From Siphonodentalium dalli (lineage: Eukaryota; Mollusca; Scaphopoda; Gadilida; Siphonodentaliidae): a stretch of DNA of 64,000 bases. The position numbers and the translations under genes were made by a program. Below the pieces are notes generated by a model. The model saw only the letters and a list, made by a program, of their open reading frames with translations, did not search any database and was not told the DNA's origin. Within the stretch, counting starts at the first letter, position 1; each line of letters opens with the position of its first letter. The stretch is taken from positions 77,526,705 through 77,590,704 of the forward strand of contig CP136067.1 of the NCBI GenBank assembly GCA_032622095.1. Direction: 5' to 3'. Below are positions 13,513 through 25,180 of this stretch, piece by piece.

Positions 13513-13623
13513 AGAGAAGACCCGTTCACACCTATACGGCGTGTGTGGATAAGAGTATTGTCAATTGCGATACTTTTTTGGGGAGTTTCTATCTGTAAAC
13601 CGGCAACTATAGACCATATCATT

Positions 13624-13738
13624 GGATGGTCCAGCAAAACGGGGTTTATGAAGGCTTGACATGAGATGACGAATCCGTATTGGATGGTCCAGCAAAACGG
13701 GGTTTTTGAAGGCTTGGCATGAGATGACGAATCCGTAT
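13624..13738 (+). repeat. 57-bp unit in tandem, two copies
   Basis: Two adjacent copies beginning TTGGATGGTCCAGCAAAACG and ending GACGAATCCGTA. They differ at only a couple of positions, consistent with a recent local duplication. Confidence 0.85.
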
Positions 13739-13816
13739 TGATGGCATGTCAATAATTTGAGCGCGACCGCTTGGTGTTCTCGTGTCACAAATGATTCATT
13801 CTCACACGAGTGTTGT

Positions 13817-14216
13817 TTAACCCTTTACCCAACAAACCGGCCACAACCGGCCAAATAAAGCTTCAACAGCCTAAAATATCTTCGGTCTGTCTCAATAGAA
13901 CCATACACATATGGATATCATTGGAACCGGCTCCTTGACCACATTGTGATAGTTACAGTTATGCCCTGTGCCAATGCATTCTCTTATATATGCGAGTCGA
14001 CCATAGGTCGCCTCGCATATATAAGAGAATGCATTGGCCTAAAAAATATCTTTTTTTAACACTTTTTACCATTTTTTCTTACATTCTTTAACAATTTTAT
14101 AATTTTTAATGTGTTAAGCCAATGCATTCTCTTATATATGCGAGGCGACCTATGGTCGACTCGCATATATAAGAGAATGCATTGGCACAGGGCCCTTCTG
14201 TTGGGTAAAGGGTTAA
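13817..14216. mobile_element. piggyBac-like MITE built from two nested hairpins
   Basis: TTAA at 13817-13820 and 14213-14216 bracket a 392-bp element whose ends are CCCTTTACCCAAC and GTTGGGTAAAGGG. TTAA target duplication plus CCC/GGG ends is the piggyBac-superfamily signature. Inside are two 67-bp segments, 13971-14037 and 14119-14185. Each folds on itself (CCAATGCATTCTCTTATATA pairs with its reverse complement), and the two are also reverse complements of one another, including the off-centre GTCGACCATAGGTCGC loop. The A+T-rich middle (14038-14118) lies between them. No transposase is encoded. Confidence 0.88.
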
Positions 14217-15782
14217 GCGAGCGCGCACTTTTTCGCGTTAATTGAGGGTGTGGCAATAACGATTATAGAGCTCGATTGTTGTCTACCGGGTAACTGAGTG
14301 TAGTCTAATTGCATGCTCATCTTATATATCAACTAGCCACTGAATGACCATGCACAAACGCCCCTCAGACCCGGTTTGGATGGTCCGTCATTGTAGGTTT
14401 AAACCAGGTTTAAGCTCGGATGTTGAAACGAGTATAAGCGAGTCTAGTTAAACCGGGGTCTATACGGGCCAGTCTGGAGTAAACTACATACCCCACATAT
14501 ACAAAATAGTGGGTCTGACGACCTTTCGTTCAGTTTTCATTTCCCAAACCCGGGATTCCGTGTATTTACCGCCAATAACAACTTACTCTAAGAAATTTGT
14601 GCGCCAATAAAAAACTATTAACACGGCACGTGCTCTTGGTGTGGAAATTCCGAAGGTGTGGCTAAAGGTTGTTAAAAATTGTATCCATGACGTCATGTTA
14701 TACCGGAAGAGAGAAATAATCTGTTCTAAGTCCAAGAAATCCACATAAATTGACTTTTTTAAAAATAATTTCAAGCAGATCTGTCTTTAAAATACATTTT
14801 ATTTTGGAACCTGGATGCTGTTTACCTTTATTGTCGGTAAAACTATCGCCGAACGAAAAGTCACAAACCCTGCAACTATTAATTCCGATTCTGAGAATCG
14901 GCTTCACATGGGTTGAAGCGGCCATGACGGCACTGGCACGTGACCATGTTTACACCTGTCAATCACGACTAATTTTACATTTATATTTAGCGCGGTGTGA
15001 CGTAATTTGGGGGAAGCCCGCAAACGTACAGAAATTAAAAGTTGATGGGAGTGCAATAGACTCAGTATCAGTATGAATCTGAGTGTATGTTTACAAAGAC
15101 TGTATACGGGCCTGTTGTGAATTTTCGGTGACCAGTTGATTGACAACATAATTCAGTGAGAGGAAAGCTTGCACTCAAGCTTCCAGTGACCAAAATGACA
15201 AAACAGAAGCCAACAGAAATAAGTTCTGAACATGCACTCAATTAATATGAATTACACAGCTAAAATTCCAAGCCGACGATCACACGATAGACACGGTCTC
15301 AGTCGACATCATGTACATCCAAATTCATTGAACTGATTGTATAACGACTGAAATGAAATCCACGGTTGAGAAAGGACGGAGTCGCCATCTCAAGTCTGGT
15401 CTAACTAAACCGGGTTTTACTTGTCCGTCGATTTATGTGGTTCATGATGCCGTCTTGTGGTTATGAAACGCAAAAATGATCCCAATTGACAAAAACATTA
15501 CCCCCCATACAATTTACAGGTATGAGCTACTCTCTCATACAAGTTCCGATCCAAATATGCTCGTTATCTGTATTGTAAGATGTTCACTGTCGATATAGGA
15601 CGATGTGGATCGCAATGGGCATGTTCGCTTGATTAGCTCGGAGATATAGAGCCACTGCAGCTGAACAATCTCTGGCTGGATCTATAGCGAAACCGAAGAT
15701 GACGAATACATCACTTAGATAATCGATCTCGAGTTTAACTGAGGGATCATTTTAACCGGGTTTAAACTGGAGATTGTGAATT
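14217..15782. other. Intergenic, nothing firmly recognised
   Basis: No gene. Short TTTAAACCGGG-like strings near 14395, 14450, 15405 and 15760 echo the dispersed repeat pair at 13240 and 15783, suggesting old copies of the same family. Boundaries cannot be set. Confidence 0.4.
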
Positions 15783-16018
15783 ACGAAAACCTCTGTGTTT
15801 AAACACCCGTTTAACAGCTAAAACCATGTTTTAAACCCGAGACGACAGGTCCGAGTGACACATTCGTCCGCTCTTGTTTAAGACTGGTCCAGCCAAACCA
15901 TGACTTAGCAGTAGTGTCTCGATATACACCACAAAAGTACGTGCCTAATGCTGACGGTGGCATTCTATTGACAGCGAAAATTGATAACTAAGATAACCGG
16001 CATATTTGATTGTAAATT
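15783..16018 (+). repeat. Dispersed repeat, copy 2 of a pair
   Basis: Same orientation as 13240-13512 with substitutions and small deletions, for example loss of part of the CTCGATCTAAAC segment. Together the pair brackets the piggyBac-like MITE and about 1.6 kb of other DNA. Confidence 0.75.
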
Positions 16019-17090
16019 CATATTGTCCCTGTTAAAACTTGAACGGTTTTGATATATTACCACCATGCAGCTAACTCAATAAATAGTTTTCATTCTGGTA
16101 AATATACTGCTTAACTTTCAGCTATCCCGGATATGACCACGCTCAGCGACTCGGGAATAAGACGATATACTATCGACGGATAATCACGGACATTCCGAAG
16201 CCGAGCCGCCTTTACCCTGTTGAACCGAGCGAGTAGGGTGTGAATCTACCGTTTGTTTCTCCGGGTAGCTGGGTCTCGGCATCAATCAACTGAACCATCC
16301 TCACAGTAAGAACGCTTTGCACGGGAGACAACCGATGTAGATGGTGCCGCTGCTATTCTGATCCCGGTAAAGTAAAACCATGGCCATCTCCAATACTCCG
16401 ATTTCTGCAAGTGTTCTCTTGAATTATTTCTCAATTGGTATGACATATACAGCGGGGCCATGGTCTGTATTCCACAAGGGACGCCAATGTGTATGTTAAC
16501 CTGTCGGGGGAAAAAAGAGAAAACACGCATGAATATATCAGCAGGTATTCACTGCGCCGAATGGATGTGCGTGAACAAATTTTAATTCCTTATCGAAATG
16601 GTTATGTTACGGTCGGAATAGCACACATTGTGATGTTCCTCATCTCAGATCATGCTTGAAAATAAGTCCATGCAAATATTCGCCCACACATGTCATGGTT
16701 CGAACCCAATAACTTCTCGTCTACCCCGATTGCGATTATGGTATCCGCGACCTAACCGCCTCTGCTATGGTACCCGGCATCATTTAAAGCGGCATATCAG
16801 TCTGAACATTGGTCGGGCCTAGAATGTTTCTACCCCTACAAGAACAGCACAATGCACTTCCTCCGAAATTAACGGCTTAGTTTTGCAGAACCAGCTGATA
16901 CTGATATAAAAGGTGTTATTGAGAAAAGTTAATTATAACCTAATTAAATTCACATTGTAATGGCCTGTGTCACCACAGGCCCATGGACAATATACCAATA
17001 TATACTATGCCCGAGACTACCTCAGTCTGATATAGTTTATATGCAACAGATATATATATAATCCAAGTTTGTAATAACTATGTAACGACA
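16019..17090. other. Intergenic with a tRNA-like segment
   Basis: Apart from the tRNA-like segment at 16696-16772 nothing was recognised. Small open frames here have no domain signature. Confidence 0.4.
16696..16772 (-). pseudogene. tRNA-like sequence (SINE head or tRNA pseudogene)
   Basis: On the minus strand an A-box-like TAGCAGAGGCGGTTAGG is followed about 45 nt later by an exact B-box string GGGTTCGAACC. Spacing suits an internal RNA polymerase III promoter of the long-variable-arm type. A clean acceptor stem could not be paired, so a functional tRNA is unlikely. No A-rich tail was delimited. It could be a tRNA-derived SINE head. Confidence 0.5.
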
Positions 17091-18279
17091 CAGGAAGGTA
17101 TGCCGTTTTTTTGGCATCTGACATTTTCGGGTAACCACCACCCCAAACCTGCAAACAAAATTTTACTCCCTATTTTTTTACACCCCCCCCCCCCCAAGTT
17201 TAACTAATTTTGGTCTAAAACCGCATAAAAACCCTACTGATATCACTCAAATGACTGGAAAATTATCTCCTGTAGTTCAAATGACAATTTAACCTTTTTC
17301 AGAAGCTGTTTTAATTGAAGAAAAAAATGGTTTATACAGGTAAATATGAAGTGTTTTTTCAAATACTGGCTGATAGGCATTTGTCTACCACACACATGTA
17401 CATGCAATCCAGATCATTTTGTGATGAGACTATGCTACAGGTCTTCCTGTGTGGTCAAATTCCATACTGCTAAATGGAAATTCGAATGCATCGATATAGT
17501 GGACAAATACAGAAATTCATCAGAAGCTGATAGGTGCACATACAACACTATTATAAGGCATATGCATCCAATTTTACAAAAACAAATGATACATATACCA
17601 TAATATCCCCTGCATATCCAGTGAGATGTCAGTTTCCCCTGCAAGCTGTTACATGAACCGAACATGTGCTTTGGCTATTTGGCTCTAACACTTATTTAGC
17701 TCATATATATCTCAGGACAGTGAACTCAATCTTGACTTTTGGGTCACTGTTGAAATTATGTAGACATATCCATGACATATCAGTTGTCAAGCTTCAATTT
17801 AACTAGAGTTGACTTATTTTGAAAATAAATACATATCATGAGAGGATACTTGCCAACTGCTGGTATCTGCAAACCTAGGTCATTGTGTAGGATACACACA
17901 ATTCCATCATTTCTATCTATGTCCTGATTAGTCAGCCCATTAAACCCCTGTCACACTCAGGCCGGCGCTCTCACTGCGCTGCAAAAGTACCAGCATATGA
18001 GTAACACGCAGGAGGAGTGCCGAAAACTGTCGAAAATTGTCAAACTTTTAAAACAAAGTATGCTCCTATTGCGTTCCTACTTTGTCAAGTCTCACGCTCT
18101 TAGTGCGTTCAAGTCGCTGTCATTGTGATGCTAGTACGTTCACAATAAGTTCGCAAAACGTTCTCTGCGCGGGCGCGGAGAGTATAGATAGCGCCTCCTG
18201 CGTTCTCCAGTCATAGTCAGTTTTTATGTTGTGGGGAAAATACCCAACACTCCGCAATAGATTAGCTGTCCGATTAAAC

Positions 18280-18540
18280 TACTGTCACACTCCGATGCGA
18301 TCAGGCCGGCGCTTGCATTGCGCTGAAAAATAATCAAAGCGCCAAGCAAAGCGCAGTAAGGTATCCAAGAACGTATTGGTGACGCAGTTGACACTGGCTA
18401 GGACGGGAGAGAGTCTCCGTGATCGCACCAGAGCGCCAGAGCGCCGCGCTTGTTTTGTGCATGCACAAAACAAGCGCAGAGGTTCGGCGTTCTGACCAGG
18501 CGTAGTACCGTCGCCATGACAACGCAAAGCGTACTAACAA
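18280..18540. repeat. Subterminal inverted copy inside the Harbinger-like element
   Basis: Begins with a degenerate internal terminal-repeat-like string (CTGTCACACTC, then AGGCCGGCGCT), and its 18330-18535 portion is the reverse complement of about 19850-20045. It contains a perfect 32-bp palindrome at 18446-18477 centred on TTGTGCATGCACAA, flanked by CAGAGG and its counterpart. This suggests one copy of the family nested in another, or a rearranged end. Confidence 0.65.
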
Positions 18541-19266
18541 CGCAATGACAACGACTTGAACGCATTAAGAGCGTTTACGTCGTGGAGGAAACGCAGTGAG
18601 AGCGCGCGAGAGCGTGAAAATTGACGTGACAAAGCAGGAACGCAACGGGTCGTACAAAGAGCGCGACGAAAACGTGATAAGCGGGATAGGAGCATAGCTT
18701 GTCACGCGCGCCGCATGTATAACTGGTGGGGGAGTTTCTCGTTTCGCGTGCAGGCTGACATTATCAATGGGTATTTTATTAGTTTTATTTATAGAATGGG
18801 AATTTTTGGGATGATTAAAAGTCCAACTGCAAGCTGGAGGCCGAGTCCCGTATAAGGTGCATGTAGTTGGGGAAATTCACTTTCGTTTATTGTGTTAATC
18901 AACGTTGATTAATGTTGATTTTTGGTTTGTGATAAACTATATGTCAATTACAAATAAAATAAATTTCTGCAGCCCACTGGGGGTTGTGGTCGGAATCGGT
19001 CGAGTCGGCACCGGTTCGTTAATTAGGTGCTGGTTGTTATTGTTATTTAACGGAATTCTGAGTTGGTCATTCGCAAAACCAATATATTTTATATTCTACA
19101 ATTACATTCTTGGGTTTATAATATATGATCTTGAGCGCGTTACCATTTCTGACATTGGTTCTCTTGTTTTAACAGATTGAAAATTTCTGACAATTTTCCG
19201 CGCTTCCACTGTGCGTTACTCGTATTTTGATACTTTTTCAACTCAAACCAAACGCCAGCCTGATCG

Positions 19267-19488
19267 CAAAGACACACGCAATACAACTATATAATTCAGA
19301 CATAACATATATCTACCAAAGACACACGCAATACAACTATATAATTCAGACATAAAAGATACCTACCAAAGACACACACAATACAAATATATAATTCAGA
19401 CATAACAGATACCTACCAAAGACACACGCAATACAACTATATAATTCAGACATAACAGATACCTACCAAAGACACACGCAATACAACA
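19267..19488 (+). repeat. 50-bp tandem repeat, about 4.5 units
   Basis: Units start at 19267, 19317, 19367, 19417 and 19467 (partial), each opening CAAAGACACACGCAATACAA. Copies differ at one to four positions. There are no intervening unique spacers, so this is a minisatellite inside the transposon and not a CRISPR array. Confidence 0.92.
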
Positions 19489-20496
19489 GTTGGTGTGAGC
19501 AGACCGCATTTCGAAGTGGGATCGTACTGTAAACCTGCTGTAAACGCCGGAAGAACGCCATGTATAACGCTTGGGCGTAAAGCGAGCGCCAGAGTCGCAG
19601 TGGCAGCACAATGTGGACGTTCTATGAGCGGGAACCAGTCCATAACACCCCATGACAGCGCAGAAAGAGCGCAATAAGTCTTGGACAGAGCCTCATTGAG
19701 CGTATTAAGGACGGGAAAGGCACGTAGTGAGAATTTGATTAAGCTTACTGTAGTCGCAAAAGACAAGATTAATTCCTTGCTGCGACCACGAGAAGCTAAT
19801 ATGCGCTTTTGCTACGTCCACATAACGCTCACGTCGCTCGCTTGGCGCTTTGCTTTGCGCTGTCACGGCGACAGTACTACGTCCTGGTCAGAACGCCGAG
19901 CCTCTGCGCTTGTTTTGTGCATGCATAAAACAAGCGCGGCGCTCTGGCACCTATGGGCGACCATGGAGATCCTCGCCCGTTGTAGCCAGTGTCCACTGCG
20001 TCACCAATCGGTTCTTGGAGACCTTAGTGCGTTTAGGTGGGCGTTTTGATACTTTTGCAGCGCAATAAGAGCGCCGGCCTGAGTGTGACAGGGGCTTTAT
20101 CTAGCATTATTCCAAACATTTGTGTTATAGTCTACTGGAGCATCTTCTGTTATACTAAATGACAAGCAGTCACAATGCCAGACTTGGATACTATAGGTGT
20201 TGTGAGATCAACAGATCATCTGAGTTGATAAGACATGCAAATAATTCATTGATTAGTTTGAAGCGCTGATGAACGTTATTTTCTAGCCGTTGATAGTCAC
20301 ATTAATGTTTGAGACAGTTGTCGCTCTTTTTCATGCACACAATGATCTAGGCTTACAGGTCTTGGTTACATGAGGACAAGTTTATTTATTTCAGTTTTAC
20401 AATTTCGAATCTTCCTTCGAATGGTGTCGGGAAGGAAAATTTCACCTCACCGTCCCATATGTAACATGTCAGCTTAATGTCACCTCCACTAAGGCC

Positions 20497-22074
20497 CAAA
20501 TAAGGTCCCAGTAACATAAATAAGGTGTTTTTGTAGTTATAATATGTTTCAAACTGTTACAAATGTCAAATATGGGCACAAAAGGTCTTTAATGAAAAAT
20601 TTGCATGAGGTTGTAAACAATGTGTTTTTTGACTGCAAATCATTTATTACCCACCCCCACACCCCCACACCCCCCGAACGACACGCAAAATTTTAGGCAC
20701 ATCGGTTCAAGACTGTCTGAGATATAACGCATTTTCCAAATGTTGTCAAAGCGATATTTTCCCTGATATAACAGGGAGGGGGGGGGGTGAAAACATTTCT
20801 TCCGGCACGTATGCCGGGGTGGGTGGGTGGTCAAAGCCACCAACAAGCAATTTTTTCCGCAACTAAAAAAAATAATTCCTGCTTGTTTTTAGTGTTTTGG
20901 CAATGAGTTGGGCTTCAAAACCACTTTGAATCAGTTTGAATGAGAGAAATAATGTAATTCTAACTGGTAAACTGACTGCAGGCAGTTATCGTGTTGTATT
21001 TTGTTGCAAATTTTGAAATCCAAGATGGCCGCTGGCAGCCATGTTTTTTTGGCCGAATTACCTCAAAATTACTCATTCCTATTTACATGTCCATGATAAA
21101 TAGTATGCACAGAAATTCATATACAGCTGTTTACAGTGAATTTCCCCCCGCAAATCTCTGTTTTAGTGTTAAAAGGGGGGGTGGGTGTCCAAAAATGGTC
21201 GGAAAAAACTGCCGAAAACGGAAAACAAATTGGCGGTGGGGGTGGGTGGGTACAAAAAATGATCGAAAGGGAATGAATGCCATACGTGCCTGAATTTTTT
21301 TTCCGACCCTCCCTGGATATAATGCGTTTCTCCGAAGGTGAATGTGCTTTCAGCGGCGCCCGTCATTATGAAACATCAAAACCAAATTCCGGACAAACTC
21401 TGCGCACATTTTGTCGGCTTTTTTATACCGTTATCAGCGGTGGAGCGGTGACGATATTTTCCTGCAAATTACTGCAATCATATTTGTCACCCGTCATGTT
21501 TGACCTCTAAAGGTGCAATAAAGGTACAATAAGCATAAATGAGCATAAATGAGCTTATAGCCTTAGAATATATCAGGGAAATTGATACACATGAGTTCAC
21601 ATGACCAGGCGAATTTTAAATGACTTGAATGGGCGCAAGAATAATAATTCTTTACACGATTTTGCTGCATGTAATGATTTTCACCCGTCATTTTTATGGG
21701 AAATCCCCTAGTATTGTTATATTTGGTATTTAACCTATGGGACGTGGGGGGGGGGGGGGTGTCACACGTATCACAGTTGCGATGCCATAATAGGTAAGTT
21801 GCCTCAAATTGTGGACAATGTTGTGAAATTTGGTGACATTATTTTACTGTACTCTTACTGTGCTCTCCGCTTTACCACGTTATGAGTCTGCCTGGACAAA
21901 TTTACTCGCTATACATCTATAGCATGCGGTTAATTTCTAAATTTATTTACGAGCTTGCAATTATAAGGAACTAAGTTGATACAATTTGTATCTGCAAATA
22001 TACATATATATACACACTATATACATGCATGTGAATGCTGTAATGTAACACCATGATCTAATATATATGGTAAG
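20497..22074. other. Intergenic with low-complexity tracts
   Basis: Holds A/C-rich and G-rich runs (20648-20680, 20775-20790, 21165-21185, 21235-21250, poly-G at 21745-21760). Near 21018 there is a single CCAAGATGGCCGCTGGC core of the type tandemly arrayed at 10530-11800. The blocks 20640-20850 and 21150-21330 share GATATAACGC or GATATAATGCG strings in opposite orientation, suggesting a decayed inverted repeat. No gene seen. Confidence 0.45.
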
Positions 22075-22690
22075 AAATATGGACAGGACAAAATAAAACA
22101 TCGCCGACGATGTCTCCCCCGAAAAAGGTGTCTTTTTAGTAAAGATAGCTTTTTAAAAACTCTGTCAAAATTCATCGGACCGTGACCAAATTCAAACTTG
22201 CCTTTGTATTCTGAAATTTGAATCACGTACCAAATATCAAGAGATTCAGTTGAATTAAAAAGCAATCAGATAACTAAAAATAAAGCTATCATTCGGAAAC
22301 CAAAATAATCGGCAAATTTTAAGTCGACACAACCATAACTCCGGCAAAAATGGGCGGACCAAACCCAAATGCGAACTTGACCTATATCTCCATGTGGTTA
22401 AATCACATACCAAATTTAAAAACAATCAGATTACTAAAACTCAAGTTCATCCGGAAACCTCAAAACGACAACATTTAAGTCGAAAAGGGGCCATAACTCC
22501 GACAGAAATGTGTGGACCGAACCCATATTCGAACTTCACCTTTATTTTGAGCTCATAATCTAAAATAAGCCCAAAATAAAGTTATCATCAGGAAAGTTTC
22601 CACACCGACGAACCAAATGAAGTATACCGTTAAACCACCATTAAACTATATCATACATTCGTATCCAAAATGATGCAAGTTTTCAAGAAA
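22075..22690 (+). repeat. Degenerate about 150-bp repeat units (CATAACTCC family)
   Basis: Units carry a block like AAGTCGAAAAGGGGCCATAACTCC, then GGACC(A/G)AAC, TTCGAACTTGACCT, AAATCACATACCAAAT, AATCAGATTA and ATCCGGAAACC. Core positions are near 22331 and 22490, with a more diverged unit from about 22075. From memory this kind of repeat is common in lophotrochozoan genomes. It is interrupted here and resumes at 23690. Confidence 0.7.
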
Positions 22691-23689
22691 TAAAGAATTG
22701 AAAAATTGAAAATTCAATTCCTAATGAGTCAACTAATCTACATTTACAATTTATATTGCTTTATATATATCTATTGCTACATTGCACGAATCTATTCTGT
22801 TACGATTTTCCCACGTTCGGAACAAAAACACGCACGTTTCTTGAGAAAGAAAATTAAGGCACGAGGCAGTCCGAGACGCCACCACTATATAGAGAGTTGA
22901 TTCCTGGTTCCATTACTTGAGTAAATCTGTAATTGATTTACCAGAGATACCTGTGAAAAAAATAAGAAAGAAAATAGTTCTCATATTTATTAAAATATTT
23001 ATTTAATAGTGTATGTTGTGGCAATTCGTTTGTTTATCCCACGTCTGCTTATTTATTTGGTAACAGGAACTCAAACGCGATACCAACAAGAAGCTAATGC
23101 CGAAGGCAGAGGCTTGTCTAATGCTTCAAATTCCCGAAAGTCCAACGAGATTGTAGCAATGCAGGAATTTACCACTTCTCACCGTTGTTGACAGACTAAC
23201 GATTTTGTAATATATTCTTTAAAGACAAGCAATAATACCGCCTGTCAGTGGCCGGACAAGGGGAGATGTGAGTTGGTGAGACGATGAATTAGCAGGAAAT
23301 GTAACCAAGCCCCTCAGTCTCTAGTTCGGAAATTCTACTGTTAAATTTTAATAACAATTTGTTTTATGTGGTGCTAATGGAAAATGCAAGCAGCATTCTG
23401 TGTTATGTGTATCAAGCAGCATTCTGTGTTAGGTGTATATCAACCTATATAACAACCACCGACTTGTGTGTGGAATGCGCTCCAATTATTGTTCTTTCAG
23501 TAGAATTAACAATTGTATATCTATTTTTATCAATTTATATATAATAGACCTACACGAAATAGTCCACCCAAACAAGAACATTGCATATAGGTATTGAAAT
23601 TACACATTCATATAATCTATATCTGCATGCATTATTTATAAGTCTAAAAAGAGGAACATTTCCGTCCAAAAATATTCAAATCGTGATCA
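22691..23689. other. Intergenic, nothing recognised
   Basis: A+T-rich with a short local duplication at about 23388-23436 (GCAAGCAGCATTCTGTGTTA, then CAAGCAGCATTCTGTGTTAG). No gene. Confidence 0.4.
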
Positions 23690-25180
23690 TCCATTTTTCG
23701 AAGCTGACCTGCGTTTTCGCAAATGTGAACAACCACATGCCAAATATCAAGAAATTATGTTGAATCTTGCTCACGCTTTCATTCTGACAACCCAAAAGTG
23801 TGATTCAAAGTCGAAATAATACATAATTCTGTCAAAAGTCCACGGAACATCCACGTTCGAGCTTGAGATGTCTCTCCACAACTGTGAACCACATACCATC
23901 CAGATACGATCCACATACCATCCAGATACCATCCACATACCATCCAGATACCATCCAGATACCATCCACATACCATCAAGATAACATCCACATACCATCC
24001 AGATACCATCCACATACCATCCAGATACCATCCACATACCATCCAGATACCATCCACATACCATCCAGATACCATCCACATACCATCCACATACCATCCA
24101 GATACCATCCACATACCATCCAGATACACATACCAACCACATACCATCCAGATACCATCTACATACCATCCAGATACCATCCACATACCATCCAGATACC
24201 ATCCACATACCATCCAGATACCATCCACATACCATCCAGATACCATCCACATACATCCACATACCATCCAGATACACATACCATCCAGATACACATACCA
24301 TCCAGATACCATCCAGATACCATCCACATACCATCCAGATACCATCCACATACCATCCAGATACCATCCACATACCATCCAGATACCATCCACATACCAT
24401 CCAGATACCATCCACATACCATCCAGATACCATCCACATACCATCCAGATAACATCCACATACCATCCAGATAACACCCACATACCATCCAGATAACATC
24501 CACATACCATCCAGATACCATCCACATACCATCCACATACCATCCACATACCATCCACATACCATCCAGATACCATCCACATACCATCCAGATACCATCC
24601 ACATACCATCCAGATACCATCCAGATACTATCCACATACCATCCACATACCATCCACATACCATCCAGATACACATACCATCCAGATACCATCCAGATAC
24701 CATCCACATACCATCCAGATACCATCCACATACCATCCAGATACCATCCACATACCATCCAGATAACACCCACATACCATCCAGATACACATACCATCCA
24801 GATACACATACCATCCAGATAACAAGAAAGTCTGTTGAGCGTTCATCAAGTTATTATCCAGACAACTAAAAAATTGTGATTTCTAAGTTGAAAAAGGGGG
24901 CTAATAACTCCGTCCACAGTCATCGGGGCATGATCAAAATACTATCTCAAATGTGATATACGTAACAAAACTCCAAGAAATTATGTTGAATATATCATGC
25001 GGACAATCCAAACAACTGCGAATTCTAAGTCGACAAAGGGGCATAACTCCATCAAAAATCACTGGACTTGACCAAATTAGATTTGACATGGGCGTTCTTT
25101 AATACCAACTATATATACCAAATCCCAAGGAAGTCTGATTCACCTAATATTGTTGAAGATGTTATGATCAGGCTGGACGA
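23690..25180 (+). repeat. CATAACTCC-family repeat block hosting a minisatellite
   Basis: Units of the family seen at 22075-22690 occupy 23690-23888 (CCAAATATCAAGAAATTATG) and 24823-25180 (ATAACTCC at about 24905, CATAACTCC at about 25041). The CCAxATACCATCC minisatellite lies exactly between two parts of this block. It appears to have grown from the CCACATACCA segment normally present in each unit. Confidence 0.65.
23889..24822. repeat. Minisatellite: alternating 11-bp half-units, 22-bp unit
   Basis: About 85 half-units of CCATCCACATA and CCATCCAGATA, mostly alternating to give a 22-bp higher-order unit. Variants include runs of the C-type half-unit (24530-24575), AACATCC/AACACCC substitutions and a few short deletions (CCAGATACACATACC). 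The array lacks stop codons in several frames on both strands. Because 11 is not divisible by three, every frame cycles through the same 11-residue peptide (GWYxDGxWMVx on the minus strand). The long open frames follow from the repeat and are not evidence of a gene. Confidence 0.97.

Larger units (their letters stand above)
17943..20096. mobile_element. PIF/Harbinger-like non-autonomous DNA transposon
   Basis: Terminal inverted repeats of about 45 bp lie at 17945-17989 and 20050-20094. They begin CCCCTGTCACACTCAGGCCG and end TGCGCTGCAAAAGTA, with two mismatches. A TTA duplication flanks the element (17940-17942 and 20097-20099). The uninterrupted relative at 30070-31457 has a single TTA at the matching point (30496-30498 on the other strand), which proves insertion. 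A 3-bp TTA/TAA target duplication is typical of PIF/Harbinger. The interior is G+C-richer than its surroundings, full of GCGCC/GAGCG strings, and has no recognisable transposase or Myb-like gene. Confidence 0.82.
17091..20496 (+). repeat. Long dispersed repeat, copy A (interrupted by a DNA transposon)
   Basis: Excluding the insertion at 17943-20096, this about 1.25-kb repeat matches the reverse complement of 30070-31457. Landmarks in order are AGGAAGGTATGCCG, CACCACCCCAAACCTGC, a poly-C run, TTTTGGTCTAAAACC, CCTACTGATATCACTCA, TTCCCCTGCAAGCT, CTGATTAGTCAGCCCA, TAGCATTATTCC, CTTACAGG or TTAAGCCT, ATCATT or CAATGATCTAGGCTT, GTCGGGAAGG and CCACTAAGGCCC. It does not encode a recognisable protein. 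Element class unknown. Confidence 0.75.

Noticed and set aside
19267-19488. Regular 50-bp spacing that could suggest a CRISPR array
   Set aside because: Repeats are contiguous with no unique spacers, and the context is an animal DNA transposon.
18285-20068. Open frames in the Harbinger-like element (for example 19681-20049)
   Set aside because: They occur in G+C-rich inverted repeat sequence, mirror each other on opposite strands, and show no DDE transposase or Myb-like motifs.
23771-24814. Long open frames (up to 347 codons) on both strands over the minisatellite
   Set aside because: They arise because the 11-bp unit contains no stop in the frames used. All frames give the same 11-residue cycle, and both strands are open. 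No start context, splice signal or domain supports a gene.
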